The position numbers and the translations under genes are program-made. The notes under the pieces are model-generated. The model worked only from the letters and a program-made list of their open reading frames with translations, searched no databases and was not told the DNA's origin. 64,000 nt of DNA from Candidatus Tectomicrobia bacterium (GTDB lineage: Bacteria > UBA8248): the NCBI GenBank assembly GCA_016192135.1, contig JACPUR010000038.1, forward strand, positions 124,001 through 188,000, in the 5' to 3' direction. How positions within the stretch are numbered: the stretch's first letter is position 1; every line of letters begins with the position of its first letter. Shown in pieces: positions 9,893 to 17,809 of this stretch.

Positions 9893-9936
9893 TCGGGCGT
9901 TTGGCCGCCGCAATCCTCAAGGAAACCTTTGGCCCC

Positions 9937-10770
9937 ATGCCCGACACCCACATCCTGGAAGAGATCGTGGAACTGGGCACCCGGCTGGTGGGCGCCCGCT
10001 ACGGCGCCCTCGCGGTGCTGAACGAGCGGGGCGGCGCGGTCCAGACGTTCGTCACGGCCGGGATGGAGGCGGAGACCCGCGCCGCCATCGGCGCCCCGCC
10101 CCGCGGCCTGGGCATCCTGGGCGCCCTCATCCGGGAGCCCCGCCCCCTGCGGCTCAAGGACCTGGGCCTCGACCCCCGCTCGGCGGGCTTCCCGCCGGGC
10201 CACCCGCCGATGCGCTCCTTCCTGGGCGTGCCGCTCCTGTCCGAGGGGAAGGCGTGCGGGAACTTCTACTTCACCGAGAAGGAGGGAGCGGAGGAGTTCA
10301 GCCCGGCGGACGAGCGCATGGCGGAGAACTTCGCCCGCCTCGCCGTCCGGGCCATCCAGCACCCGGCGGCCCACGCGGGCATCCGGCGGGACCTGGAAAC
10401 CTTCCGGAGCGCGGCTGCGGATCCCGGGGCCGTCATCATCGTGAACCCGGGGCGCGAGATCATCGTGTGGAACGAGGGGGCGCGGGACCTCTACGGCTAT
10501 ACGCGAGAGGAGGCCCTGGGCCGGCGCCTCGAAGAGCTGCTCATTCCGCCGGAGCGGCGGGAAGCCTGGCTGAACCGGTATCTGAACGAGCACGTCCGGG
10601 ACCTTCGGGCCGGGAAGACGGTTCAGTACAATGGGACGCCCCTCCACAAGAACGGCCGGGAAATCCACGTGAGCGTGACCTTCTCCCCCATCCGCCACGG
10701 CGAAGCGGGGATCATGGCGGTCACCGGGACGCTCAAGGTCACGAAGAAGGACGGGAACGAGGCGGCGTGA
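9937..10770 (+). CDS. GAF-PAS protein, array member 3 (haem-ligand His present)
   Basis: 277 residues and the closest member to the DosS consensus: GARYGALAVL at 19-28, GFPPGHPPMRSFLGVPL at 84-100 with the candidate proximal His H89, and GNFYFTEKEG with Y111, 22 residues on. The PAS domain spans about 163-270 (VIIVNPGREIIVWNEGARDLYGY). It resembles member 5 most closely (both have AENFARLAV and RRDLxxFR), which suggests a recent pair. ATG 9937 (MPDTHILEEIVELG). No kinase, cyclase or HTH follows. A stand-alone gas/redox sensor module is the inferred role; the partner is unknown. Confidence 0.88.
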   Translation: MPDTHILEEIVELGTRLVGARYGALAVLNERGGAVQTFVTAGMEAETRAAIGAPPRGLGILGALIREPRPLRLKDLGLDPRSAGFPPGHPPMRSFLGVPLLSEGKACGNFYFTEKEGAEEFSPADERMAENFARLAVRAIQHPAAHAGIRRDLETFRSAAADPGAVIIVNPGREIIVWNEGARDLYGYTREEALGRRLEELLIPPERREAWLNRYLNEHVRDLRAGKTVQYNGTPLHKNGREIHVSVTFSPIRHGEAGIMAVTGTLKVTKKDGNEAA

Positions 10771-10952
10771 CGCCGCCCCCCGGGTAAGAAATTCTTCCTC
10801 CGCCTCCCCGGCCGAAGGCCCTCGCGTTCCGGTCCGTCCTCCTATCCCGGGGCGCCGCGCGGCCCGCGGCCCGCCATGTCGGGCCGCGCCCTGGAGGCCC
10901 TTCCTTGCCAGAACCGCCCGGGTATCGGATACTGACATTCGAGGGAAATGCT

Positions 10953-11837
10953 GTGTCGACGCCTGTTCCGGCAACACCAATGCCTACTCCCGAGAAAACA
11001 CCCCGTCCCAATTTCCGGGGCGCCGATTCCCTGCAAGAGCTGGTGGACGTGGGGACACGGCTGGCCGGGGCCCGCTACGGCGCCCTCGGCGTGCTGAACG
11101 AACGGGGCGACGCCTTCTCCCGCTTCCTCACCCGCGGCATCAGCAAGGAGATGCGGACCGCCGTCCCCTTCGTCCCCGCGGACCGGGGGCTGCTGGCCGC
11201 GCCCATCCTGGATTCCCGGCCCTTGCGGACCAGGGACATCCTGCGCAATCCGGGGGCCGGCGCGCTGCCCGAGAACCGCCTGCCGGTGAGCAATCTCCTC
11301 GCCCTCCCCGTCCTGGCGGAGAAACGGGTGCTCGGGGGCCTCTACTTCGCGGAGAAGATTGGCGCCGCCCAGTTCCGGGCGACGGACATCCCCCTGATGC
11401 AGAACTTCGCGAACCTGGCGGCCGAGCTGATCGAGGGGCTGGCGGGCCCGGAGGAGACGGGGCGCTTTCTCGATATATTCCGGGAAGCCCTGGAGACGGA
11501 CCTGGCCTGCCTCATCACCGACCCGTCCCGGCGGATCGTCTTCTGGAACCCGGCGGCCCGCCGCCTCTTCGGCCATGCGGAGGAGGAGGCGCTGGGACGG
11601 CGTTTCGAGGAGGTGCTGGTCCCGCCGGAGGAGTTCGCGGTGTGGAGGAAAAGCTTCATCCCCCGCGTCCTGCGCGAGTTCATGGACGGCAAGGAGGTCC
11701 GCTACGAAGCCCCGCGCCTGCACAAGGACGGCCGGCGGGTCCGGGTCGGCGCCCTGCTTTCCCCCGTCATCCAGGTCCGGGGCGGGATCGCCGCCATCAC
11801 GGTCATCGGGAAATATGAGGGAATCTCTCCATTTTGA
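10953..11837 (+). CDS. GAF-PAS protein, array member 4 (His lost)
   Basis: 294 residues with a Pro-rich N-terminal extension of about 25 residues before the GAF domain (LQELVDVGTRLAGARYGALGVL). The aligned haem-ligand position is Arg (ENRLPVSNLLALP), while the Tyr is kept (GGLYFAEK). The PAS domain is about 180-285 (CLITDPSRRIVFWNPAARRLFGH). The start is set at GTG 10953, preceded by GAGGG at 7 nt; ATG 10980 (MPTPEK) is an alternative without a Shine-Dalgarno. The 182-bp gap upstream is GC-rich with no clear promoter. Same strand and architecture as the rest of the array. Confidence 0.85.
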   Translation: MSTPVPATPMPTPEKTPRPNFRGADSLQELVDVGTRLAGARYGALGVLNERGDAFSRFLTRGISKEMRTAVPFVPADRGLLAAPILDSRPLRTRDILRNPGAGALPENRLPVSNLLALPVLAEKRVLGGLYFAEKIGAAQFRATDIPLMQNFANLAAELIEGLAGPEETGRFLDIFREALETDLACLITDPSRRIVFWNPAARRLFGHAEEEALGRRFEEVLVPPEEFAVWRKSFIPRVLREFMDGKEVRYEAPRLHKDGRRVRVGALLSPVIQVRGGIAAITVIGKYEGISPF

Positions 11838-12087
11838 CCGCGCCGTCCCGCGAGCGCTCAGGTGTTTTCCTTACTTGACCGGGGGAGCCGGCAGGTCTCA
11901 TCTTGACAGGCAATGTCCAACCCCTGGCCCGGGAGTCCGGATCCGCTCCGCCGCTTCCCCCGCCCGTTCATGCCTCACGGTTCCGTGCGTCGGCATAACT
12001 CATTTCACATTGCCGGAAGTCCGAATATGGTTTAAAGTTCCAGGTTAACTTTGGCACAGGCCGGATTCCGCCTGATAAGGAAGGCAA

Positions 12088-12957
12088 ATGCCCGAGACGA
12101 AACTGCTGGAGGAAATTGTCGAGCTGGGCGCCCGGCTCGTGGGCGCCCGCTACGGCGCCCTGGGGGTGCTGAACCCGCGCGGGGACGGCCTGGAGCGCTT
12201 CATCACGGCGGGGATAGACGAGGAATCCCGAACCCGAATCGGCAGTCTCCCGACGGGCAAGGGCATCCTGGGGGCCCTCATCCGGGACCCCCGGCCCCTG
12301 CGCCTGGCCAACCTGCACGCCGACGCCCGCTCCGTGGGCTTTCCCGGCAACCACCCCCCGATGAACTCCTTCCTCGGGGTGCCCCTCTTCTTCCAGTCGC
12401 ACGGGGGGGTGTACGGGAACTTCTACTTCACCGAGAAGGAGGGCGCCCCCGAGTTCAGCGCGGCCGACGAGCGCCTGGCGGAGAACTTCGCCCGCCTCGC
12501 CGTCCAGGCCATCGAGAACCCCATGTCCGTGGAAGAAGGCCTCCGGCGGGACCTGGACGCCTTCCGGACCGCGCTGACCGAAACCGGGGCCGTCATCATC
12601 ACGAACCCCGCGCGCGAGATCATCCTGTGGAACGCGGGGGCCGAGGAGATGTTCGGCATCCCCAGGGAGGACGCCCTGGGCCGCCGCATTGAGGAGCTGC
12701 TCGTGCCCCCCGAGGAGCAGGTGGAGTGGCGGCGGCGCTACGTGCACGACCACACGCGCGACCTCCGCGCCGGGCGGACGGTGCGCTACGAGACCACCCG
12801 CTTCCACAAGGACGGCCACCGGCTCGCCGTCACCGTGACTCTCTCCCCCATCCGGCACGGCTCGGCCGGCATCATGGCGGTCACCGGCGTGTACAAGATC
12901 GCCAGGGTGGTCCATGATAACGGCGCGCCCCTGAAGAATTCGCCGCAGGCGATGTAG
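12088..12957 (+). CDS. GAF-PAS protein, array member 5 (haem-ligand His present)
   Basis: 289 residues, MPETKLLEEIVELGARLVGARYGALGVL at the start and AAGGAAGG just ahead of ATG 12088. GFPGNHPPMNSFLGVP gives candidate proximal H89, and GNFYFTEKEG gives Y113. A two-residue loop insertion (FQSHGG) makes the spacing 24 instead of 22. The PAS domain is about 165-275 (VIITNPAREIILWNAGAEEMFGI), followed by a short unrelated tail (VVHDNGAPLKNSPQAM). It is most similar to member 3. The 250-bp gap upstream (11838-12087) is less GC-rich near 12000-12060 and probably carries the promoter. Confidence 0.88.
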   Translation: MPETKLLEEIVELGARLVGARYGALGVLNPRGDGLERFITAGIDEESRTRIGSLPTGKGILGALIRDPRPLRLANLHADARSVGFPGNHPPMNSFLGVPLFFQSHGGVYGNFYFTEKEGAPEFSAADERLAENFARLAVQAIENPMSVEEGLRRDLDAFRTALTETGAVIITNPAREIILWNAGAEEMFGIPREDALGRRIEELLVPPEEQVEWRRRYVHDHTRDLRAGRTVRYETTRFHKDGHRLAVTVTLSPIRHGSAGIMAVTGVYKIARVVHDNGAPLKNSPQAM

Positions 12958-13029
12958 AGCGCGCCGGCCCGCCTCCCGCGCGGGGCCGCCGATGCGTCCG
13001 CGGGGCGCATGCCGCCGCCGGCCACGGCT

Positions 13030-13057
13030 GTAGGGGCGTATCGCGATACGCCCCTAC
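13030..13057. repeat. TAGGGGC-family single palindrome
   Basis: A perfect 28-bp inverted repeat with ends GTAGGGGC / GCCCCTAC and inner arms GTATC / GATAC. It lies in the gap between array genes 5 and 6. Confidence 0.8.
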
Positions 13058-13092
13058 AAAAGGGGAAGGCCGTGGGTTTTCCGCCCCCGCGA

Positions 13093-13121
13093 TAGAATCT
13101 CGCCCGGGGTTCCGCTAGAAT
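13093..13121 (+). promoter_or_regulatory. Two candidate -10 boxes before GAF-PAS gene 6
   Basis: TAGAAT occurs at 13093-13098 and again at 13116-13121, 23 bp apart, in otherwise GC-rich sequence 33-60 bp before the start. No good -35 is visible. Confidence 0.3.
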
Positions 13122-13153
13122 CATCCCGCCCGAGAACGCATCGAGAACGGCAC

Positions 13154-14026
13154 ATGCTCAGACCGCGCTCTCTCCTGGACCTCCTGCAGCAGGCGCTGGA
13201 CCTCGGCATCCGCCTGCTGAGCGCCCGCTTCGCGTCCCTGGCGCTGCTGGACGAGCCGGGAACGGCCTTCGAGCACTTCCTCGCCGCGGGGACGGACGGC
13301 GCCCTCCCCTCCCCGCCCCCCGATCCCCGGGGCCGGGGCATCCTGAGCCTCCTCATCCGCGATCCGAGACCGCTGCGGCTCAATGACGCCGCCGAGGACC
13401 CCGCCTCGCTGGGATTGCCCGGCCGCCTGCCGCCGGTGGGCTCCTTCCTCGGGATGCCCATCACCTCCCGCGGCAAGGTGCGCGGGACCCTCTGCTTCGC
13501 CGAGAAGAAGGCCGGGCCGGGCTTCCGGCTGGCGGACGAGCGCGTGGCCGAGAGCCTCTCGCGCCTGGCCGCGGACATCCTGGAGGACGTGGCGCCCCGG
13601 ACCGAGATCCTGCGCTCGCTCGAGCTCTTCCGGGGGGTCCTCGAGCCCGGGGCTTCCGTCATCACCACTCCGGCCCCCGTCCGGGAGGTCCTCTACTGGA
13701 ACAAGGGAGCGGAGGAGCTTTTCGGCTTCACGGCGGAAGAGGCCCTGGGCCGGCGCCTCCCGGACCTCAACGTGCCCATGGAAGGGCGCGAATACTGGCG
13801 AAAGCACATCCAGCCGGGCCTTATGCTCCGGCTGCAGGAGGGCAGGGACGCCCCCTTCGAGGCCTTCCGCCTCCACAAGAGCGGCGAGCGCATCCGGGTG
13901 CGGGTGGTGATGTCCCCCATCCGCCACGAGGTGGCCGGGATCATGGCCGTCACCCGGGTCTACAAGTACCGCCGGGCCCGGCCGGAGGATATCCAGAACC
14001 CCGTCCCGGGGTCGGACCTCTTCTGA
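13154..14026 (+). CDS. GAF-PAS protein, array member 6 (most diverged GAF)
   Basis: 290 residues, ATG 13154 (MLRPRSLLDLLQQALDLGIRL). The usual RYGAL core is RFASL here, the aligned haem-ligand position is Leu (GRLPPVGSFLGMP) and the distal Tyr is Cys (GTLCFAEK), so haem binding is not expected. The PAS domain (about 165-275) has a two-residue insertion before the core (TTPAPVREVLYWNKGAEELFGF). Otherwise it keeps the two-domain layout and length of the array, with the conserved ending SPIRHEVAGIMAVTRVYKY. It reads as an intact, diverged paralogue rather than a pseudogene. Confidence 0.85.
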   Translation: MLRPRSLLDLLQQALDLGIRLLSARFASLALLDEPGTAFEHFLAAGTDGALPSPPPDPRGRGILSLLIRDPRPLRLNDAAEDPASLGLPGRLPPVGSFLGMPITSRGKVRGTLCFAEKKAGPGFRLADERVAESLSRLAADILEDVAPRTEILRSLELFRGVLEPGASVITTPAPVREVLYWNKGAEELFGFTAEEALGRRLPDLNVPMEGREYWRKHIQPGLMLRLQEGRDAPFEAFRLHKSGERIRVRVVMSPIRHEVAGIMAVTRVYKYRRARPEDIQNPVPGSDLF

Positions 14027-14091
14027 GGCCGCGCGGGGGGACACCCGGTAGTGGGTCAGTCGGGCGATTCTGCCGTCATCTCGAACGCGGC

Positions 14092-14245
14092 CATTCCCTC
14101 ACCCCCCGCCCCTCTCCCCCCTCCCGAACCGGCAGGCCGGTTCGGGGACCCGAAAAGACGGGGAGAGGGGCGCAGAGGCCGCGAAAACCGGTGAATGGGC
14201 ATCTCTCCCTCTCCCTCTGGGAGAGGGCCGGGGTGAGGGGTACTG
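14092..14245. repeat. CCCTCTCCC/GGGAGAGGG hairpin with a nested palindrome (gap 14027-14474)
   Basis: Arms CCCCTCTCCCC and GGGGAGAGGGG (14110-14170) are interrupted at the loop by a second palindrome, CTCCCGAACCGGCAGGCCGG followed by TTCGGGGACCC (14120-14151). That inner piece recurs at 49469-49501. A further hairpin of the same family (TCTCCCTCTCCCTC / GGGAGAGGGCC) ends near 14240. The rest of the 448-bp gap is an AT-rich stretch at 14335-14430 that likely holds the promoter of array gene 7; no gene is seen. Confidence 0.75.
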
Positions 14246-14474
14246 GCGGCGGAGGCCCATTTATGCAAACCGGTTCGCTGCCAAACGCCCGCCTAGTGCC
14301 CCACCGAAAGGCCCCGGGTACGCCTGGGTAACGTTTCATTTACATTCAATGAGTTACCTCCTATTATTTAACATCTTCCTTTGAAAATCCTCTTGCAAAA
14401 CACCCCATATCGCGGCTAAGGTATTTCCTGGATAAGCCGCCGTCGTGGAACCACCCGCGGTGGAAGTGCCTGGA

Positions 14475-15353
14475 ATGCGCCATACGGGAACCGAACGACA
14501 GCAGATCACGAACGAGGAGCTCCTCCAGCAGATCATCGACCTGGGCCGAAGGCTGGTCGGCGCGCGCTACGGCGCCCTCGGCCTCCTGCGCCGCGACGGG
14601 CGCGGGTTCTCCCGGTTCATCACCTCCGGCATGAAAGAAACGGCCGCCGGGGCGGTCTACCCTATCCCGGACGGGCGCGGCCTCGCGGGCGTCCTCATCC
14701 GCGACCCCAGGCCCCTGCGGGCGGCGGCCACCGAAACCCTCGAAACCACCGGGATGACCGAGAGCCACCCCCGCCTCAACTCCTTCCTCGGCGTGCCGCT
14801 CGTCTGCCGGGGCAAGGTGTGCGGCAACCTCTACTTCACCGAAAAGATCGGCTGGCCGGAGTTCCCGCCCACGGACATCCGCCTGCTCCAGAGCTTCGCC
14901 CGCTGGGCCTCCGAGGCGGCGATGGGCATCTCGGCCCCCGAGGAGATCCAGAAGTGCCTGGCCCTCTTCCGCAGCGCCCTGGACGAGCGCACGGCCGCGG
15001 TGACCATCGTGGACCCGAGGCGGGAGTTCATCCTGTGGAACCGCAAGGCGCGGGCCCTCTTCGGCTACACCGAGAGGGAGGTCCTCGGCCGGCGGGTCGA
15101 GGAGGTCCTCATCCCCCCGGAGGAGGCCGGGGAATGGAAGCGGAACTTCCTCCGGCGCGTCGCGCAGGACCTCCTGGACGGAAAGCAGGTCCACTGCGAG
15201 GGGACGCGCCTGCACAAGGACGGCCGGCGCATCCACGTCCGGATGGTCCTCTCCCCCGTCATTCACGACGCCGCCGGGGTCCGGACCGCCACGACCATCA
15301 CGAAAATGAGGCCGATCGGCTCCACGGCGTTCGGCCGCCCGGCACAGGGGTGA
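14475..15353 (+). CDS. GAF-PAS protein, array member 7 (haem-ligand His present)
   Basis: 292 residues. GAF: LVGARYGALGLL, ESHPRLNSFLGVP with candidate proximal H98, and GNLYFTEK with Y120, again 22 apart. The GFPP segment before the His is replaced by MTES, so the proximal loop differs from members 2, 3 and 5. The PAS domain is about 175-280 (VTIVDPRREFILWNRKARALFGY). ATG 14475 (MRHTGTERQQ) is chosen, with GGAAG 8 nt upstream; GTG 14445 would add ten residues without a Shine-Dalgarno. Its own AT-rich leader (14335-14430) suggests a separate transcript. Confidence 0.86.
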   Translation: MRHTGTERQQITNEELLQQIIDLGRRLVGARYGALGLLRRDGRGFSRFITSGMKETAAGAVYPIPDGRGLAGVLIRDPRPLRAAATETLETTGMTESHPRLNSFLGVPLVCRGKVCGNLYFTEKIGWPEFPPTDIRLLQSFARWASEAAMGISAPEEIQKCLALFRSALDERTAAVTIVDPRREFILWNRKARALFGYTEREVLGRRVEEVLIPPEEAGEWKRNFLRRVAQDLLDGKQVHCEGTRLHKDGRRIHVRMVLSPVIHDAAGVRTATTITKMRPIGSTAFGRPAQG

Positions 15354-15393
15354 GCTCGCATTCACCCTATCCCGCCTCAGAGCCGAAATCTCG

Positions 15394-15439
15394 ACCCCCC
15401 CCCATCCCCCCCTTGAATAAGGGGGGGATGGGGGGGGTT
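15394..15439. repeat. C-run/G-run palindrome
   Basis: ACCCCCCCCCATCCCCCC, then TTGAATAA, then GGGGGGGATGGGGGGG: a long near-perfect hairpin between array genes 7 and 8. It could act as a terminator or block polymerases. No coding capacity. Confidence 0.7.
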
Positions 15440-15539
15440 GCCGCGCAGGGGCGCATGGGCGATGCGCTCCCGCCCAATCAACTTCTTCTCCCCGCCCTAT
15501 CCGGGGGCGCCCCTGTCGGCGCCTGCATGCTCCGCGCGG

Positions 15540-15545
15540 TAGAAT
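15540..15545 (+). promoter_or_regulatory. Candidate -10 box upstream of GAF-PAS gene 8
   Basis: TAGAAT in the context GCGCGG-TAGAAT-TTTCCC, followed by an AT-rich leader (TTACAATAAATTAACACC). No convincing -35 is seen; the context resembles the boxes before genes 3 and 6. Confidence 0.3.
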
Positions 15546-15633
15546 TTTCCCCCGCGCTCGCTTACAATAAATTAACACCGGAAAATTTGGAGCGTCCCGT
15601 TCCGGGGACGCGATCCGCGCGAGAGAAGGACCC

Positions 15634-16461
15634 ATGAAAGCGCCCGACGACGGCAACGGCAAGGGCCCGGAGGGGGGGCCGCTCCAGGATCTCATCCAGC
15701 TGGGCACCCGCCTCCTGAAGGCCCGCTACGGCGCCCTGGCCCTGCTGAGCGGGCGGGGGGAGGGTTTCGATCAGTTCATCACGGCCGGCATCCCCGAGGA
15801 GACCCGGAGGGCCATCGGCGCCTTGCCCCAGGGCCGGGGGCTGCTCGGAGTCCCCATCCGGGACCCGCGGCCCCTGCGGGTGAGGAACATCGCCCGGGAC
15901 CCCCGCTCCGCCGGCCTTCCCAAGAACGCCCCTCCGATGCGCTCCTTCCTCGGCGTCCCGATCTTCTCGAACCGCAAGGTGCAGGGCGGCCTCTATTTCA
16001 CGGAAAAGACGACGGCGCCCGAATTCCGGCCCGCGGACGAGCGCCTGGCCGAGAGCCTCGCGCGCGTGGCCGTCGAACCCCGGCCGAGGATGCGGCGCTC
16101 CCTCGACATCCTGCGCCAGGCGGCGGGCGGGACGGGCGCCGCCGTCATCACGAGCCAGGCGCGCGAGATCATCTTCTGGAGCGACGAGGCCCGGCAACTC
16201 TACGGCTACACCGAGGACGAAGTCCTGGGCCGGAGCTTCGTGGATATCATCGTGCCCCCGGAGGAGCGGGCCGCGTGGAGACGGGTGAACCAGCCCCGCC
16301 TGACGCGGGAGCTGCAGGAGGGCAAGGTCGTCAAGCTGGAGGCCCAGCGGCTCCGCAAGGACGACACCCGGATCACCGTGATCGTGACCGTGACCCCCAT
16401 CCGCCACGACGTGGCCGGCATCACCGCCCTCACCAGCGTCCACATCATTCAAAAGATATGA
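15634..16461 (+). CDS. GAF-PAS protein, array member 8 (His replaced by Ala)
   Basis: 275 residues, ATG 15634 after GAGAGAAGGACCC. GAF: LLKARYGALALL, then GLPKNAPPMRSFLGVP, where the aligned haem ligand is Ala although the flanking PPMRSFLGVP is intact; the Tyr is retained (GGLYFTEK). This is a one-residue change from the predicted haem-binding members. The linker to the PAS domain is shorter than in the other members (VEPRPRMRRSLDILRQA). The PAS domain is about 150-270 (AVITSQAREIIFWSDEARQLYGY). Architecture and strand match the array. Confidence 0.87.
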   Translation: MKAPDDGNGKGPEGGPLQDLIQLGTRLLKARYGALALLSGRGEGFDQFITAGIPEETRRAIGALPQGRGLLGVPIRDPRPLRVRNIARDPRSAGLPKNAPPMRSFLGVPIFSNRKVQGGLYFTEKTTAPEFRPADERLAESLARVAVEPRPRMRRSLDILRQAAGGTGAAVITSQAREIIFWSDEARQLYGYTEDEVLGRSFVDIIVPPEERAAWRRVNQPRLTRELQEGKVVKLEAQRLRKDDTRITVIVTVTPIRHDVAGITALTSVHIIQKI

Positions 16462-16603
16462 GCGCCGGCGGACGGGGGGGGGCGAGCGGCGCGCGCCACC
16501 TCGCTCATTCGGACATCCGGACTGTCATCTTCCCGGGCGTTCCCGTCCCCGCCGTCCGTTTCAAGATGATTCGAAATTGGCATCCCCCGGCGGCGAGCGC
16601 TGA

Positions 16604-16661
16604 TAAAATCGCGCGATCCCGCGAAAATATGAAACAAACCTGAATCGAGTGCGCTTATAAT
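16604..16661 (+). promoter_or_regulatory. Candidate promoter region of GAF-PAS gene 9
   Basis: TAAAAT at 16604-16609 and a consensus TATAAT at 16656-16661 lie in an AT-rich stretch about 80-135 bp before the start. No matching -35 was found at 16-18 bp for either. Confidence 0.35.
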
Positions 16662-16738
16662 CATAATGGTAATCCCAGCGCTCCCAGCGCCTCAGGATTC
16701 TTCCTGCGGCCTTGGCCTCTCTCTCTTCAAGGGCAGCC

Positions 16739-17569
16739 TTGTCCGCACTGCGAAGCAAGCACCCCTCTTACGACCGCGATCTTCTCCAGGAGATCGTCAA
16801 CCTGTCGACCCGCCTCCTCGGCGCCCGCTCCGGCGCCCTGGGCCTGCTGAACGAGCGGCGGGACGCCTTCGAGTGTTTCATCGCGGCCGGGAGCGGGCGG
16901 GAGGAATCCTCCGCCGTCGGCCCCCTCCCCCGGGGCTGGGGGCTGATGGACGCCCTCATCGATGACCCCCGCCCCATCCGGCTGGTCGCGCCGCGCGAGA
17001 GGGGCGCCGACGGCAAGAGAGCCCCCGCCCGCTCCTTCCTCGGGGTGCCGCTCCTCTCGGGGAAAAAGCACTGGGGAAACTTCTACTTCGCCGACAAGGA
17101 AGGAGAGCCGGAGTTCCGCCCCACGGACGAGCGCCTCGCCGAATGCCTCGCCCGGATCGCCGCGGATTACCTGCAAGGCGCCCTGCCGAGGGGAGAGGCC
17201 TCCCGCTACATCGGCCTCCTGGAGGGCGCGCTGGAGGAGGCCGGCGCCGTCTGCATCACGGATCCCTCCCGCGAGATCATCTTCTGGAACCGCGGGGCCC
17301 GGCGCCTCTTCGGCTTCACCGAGCGGGAGACCCTCGGCCGCCCGTTCGTCCACCTGCTGGTGCCTCCCGAGGAGAGGCAGAAGCGGCGGCGGGGCTTCGA
17401 TCCCAGCGTCCAGCGGACGCTCTTGAACGGCATGACCGCCCAGGCCGACTGCATCCGCCTTCACAAGGACGGGCGGCGGCTTCCCATCCGTATGACCGTC
17501 TCCCCCATCCTCCACCGCGTGGCGGGCATCGTCGCCATCACCTGCGTCGGCCGGTACGAGCGCCTCTGA
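16739..17569 (+). CDS. GAF-PAS protein, array member 9 (His lost)
   Basis: 276 residues. GAF: LLQEIVNLSTRLLGARSGALGLL (RSGAL instead of RYGAL), with the proximal loop shortened to GKRAPARSFLGVP so that Arg sits at the ligand position; the Tyr is kept (GNFYFADK). The PAS domain is about 160-272 (VCITDPSREIIFWNRGARRLFGF), ending VAGIVAITCVGRYERL. It forms a close pair with member 10. The start is TTG 16739 with AAGGG five bases upstream; a TTG at 16712 would add nine residues without a Shine-Dalgarno. Confidence 0.84.
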   Translation: MSALRSKHPSYDRDLLQEIVNLSTRLLGARSGALGLLNERRDAFECFIAAGSGREESSAVGPLPRGWGLMDALIDDPRPIRLVAPRERGADGKRAPARSFLGVPLLSGKKHWGNFYFADKEGEPEFRPTDERLAECLARIAADYLQGALPRGEASRYIGLLEGALEEAGAVCITDPSREIIFWNRGARRLFGFTERETLGRPFVHLLVPPEERQKRRRGFDPSVQRTLLNGMTAQADCIRLHKDGRRLPIRMTVSPILHRVAGIVAITCVGRYERL

Positions 17570-17809
17570 GAGAAGACGAGCCGGGCTCTCCTTTCTCCTT
17601 CCTTTCCTCCCCCGAAATGTAACTTCCGTTATCGCACCGGCTCGAAATCTCAATATGCAATATGCGGCAGGTGTTTTTTCCCACCATTTAGTGAAATGGA
17701 TCGTGCGGCTGGGGAGCGCGCGCCGCTATACTACCTGTACGTAATTTTAGATTTCAGCCGCCTTCGTTCCGGCCCCCTCGCCTCATCCCTCCTTCATCTG
17801 GAGCCGTCC

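Noticed and set aside
13154-14026. GAF-PAS member 6 as a pseudogene
   Set aside because: It is diverged at key GAF positions but the reading frame, length and PAS core are intact.
15361-15637. Extension of array gene 7 or a small gene in 15354-15633
   Set aside because: The gap consists of a C/G-run palindrome and an AT-rich leader; its open frames have no ribosome site or similarity.
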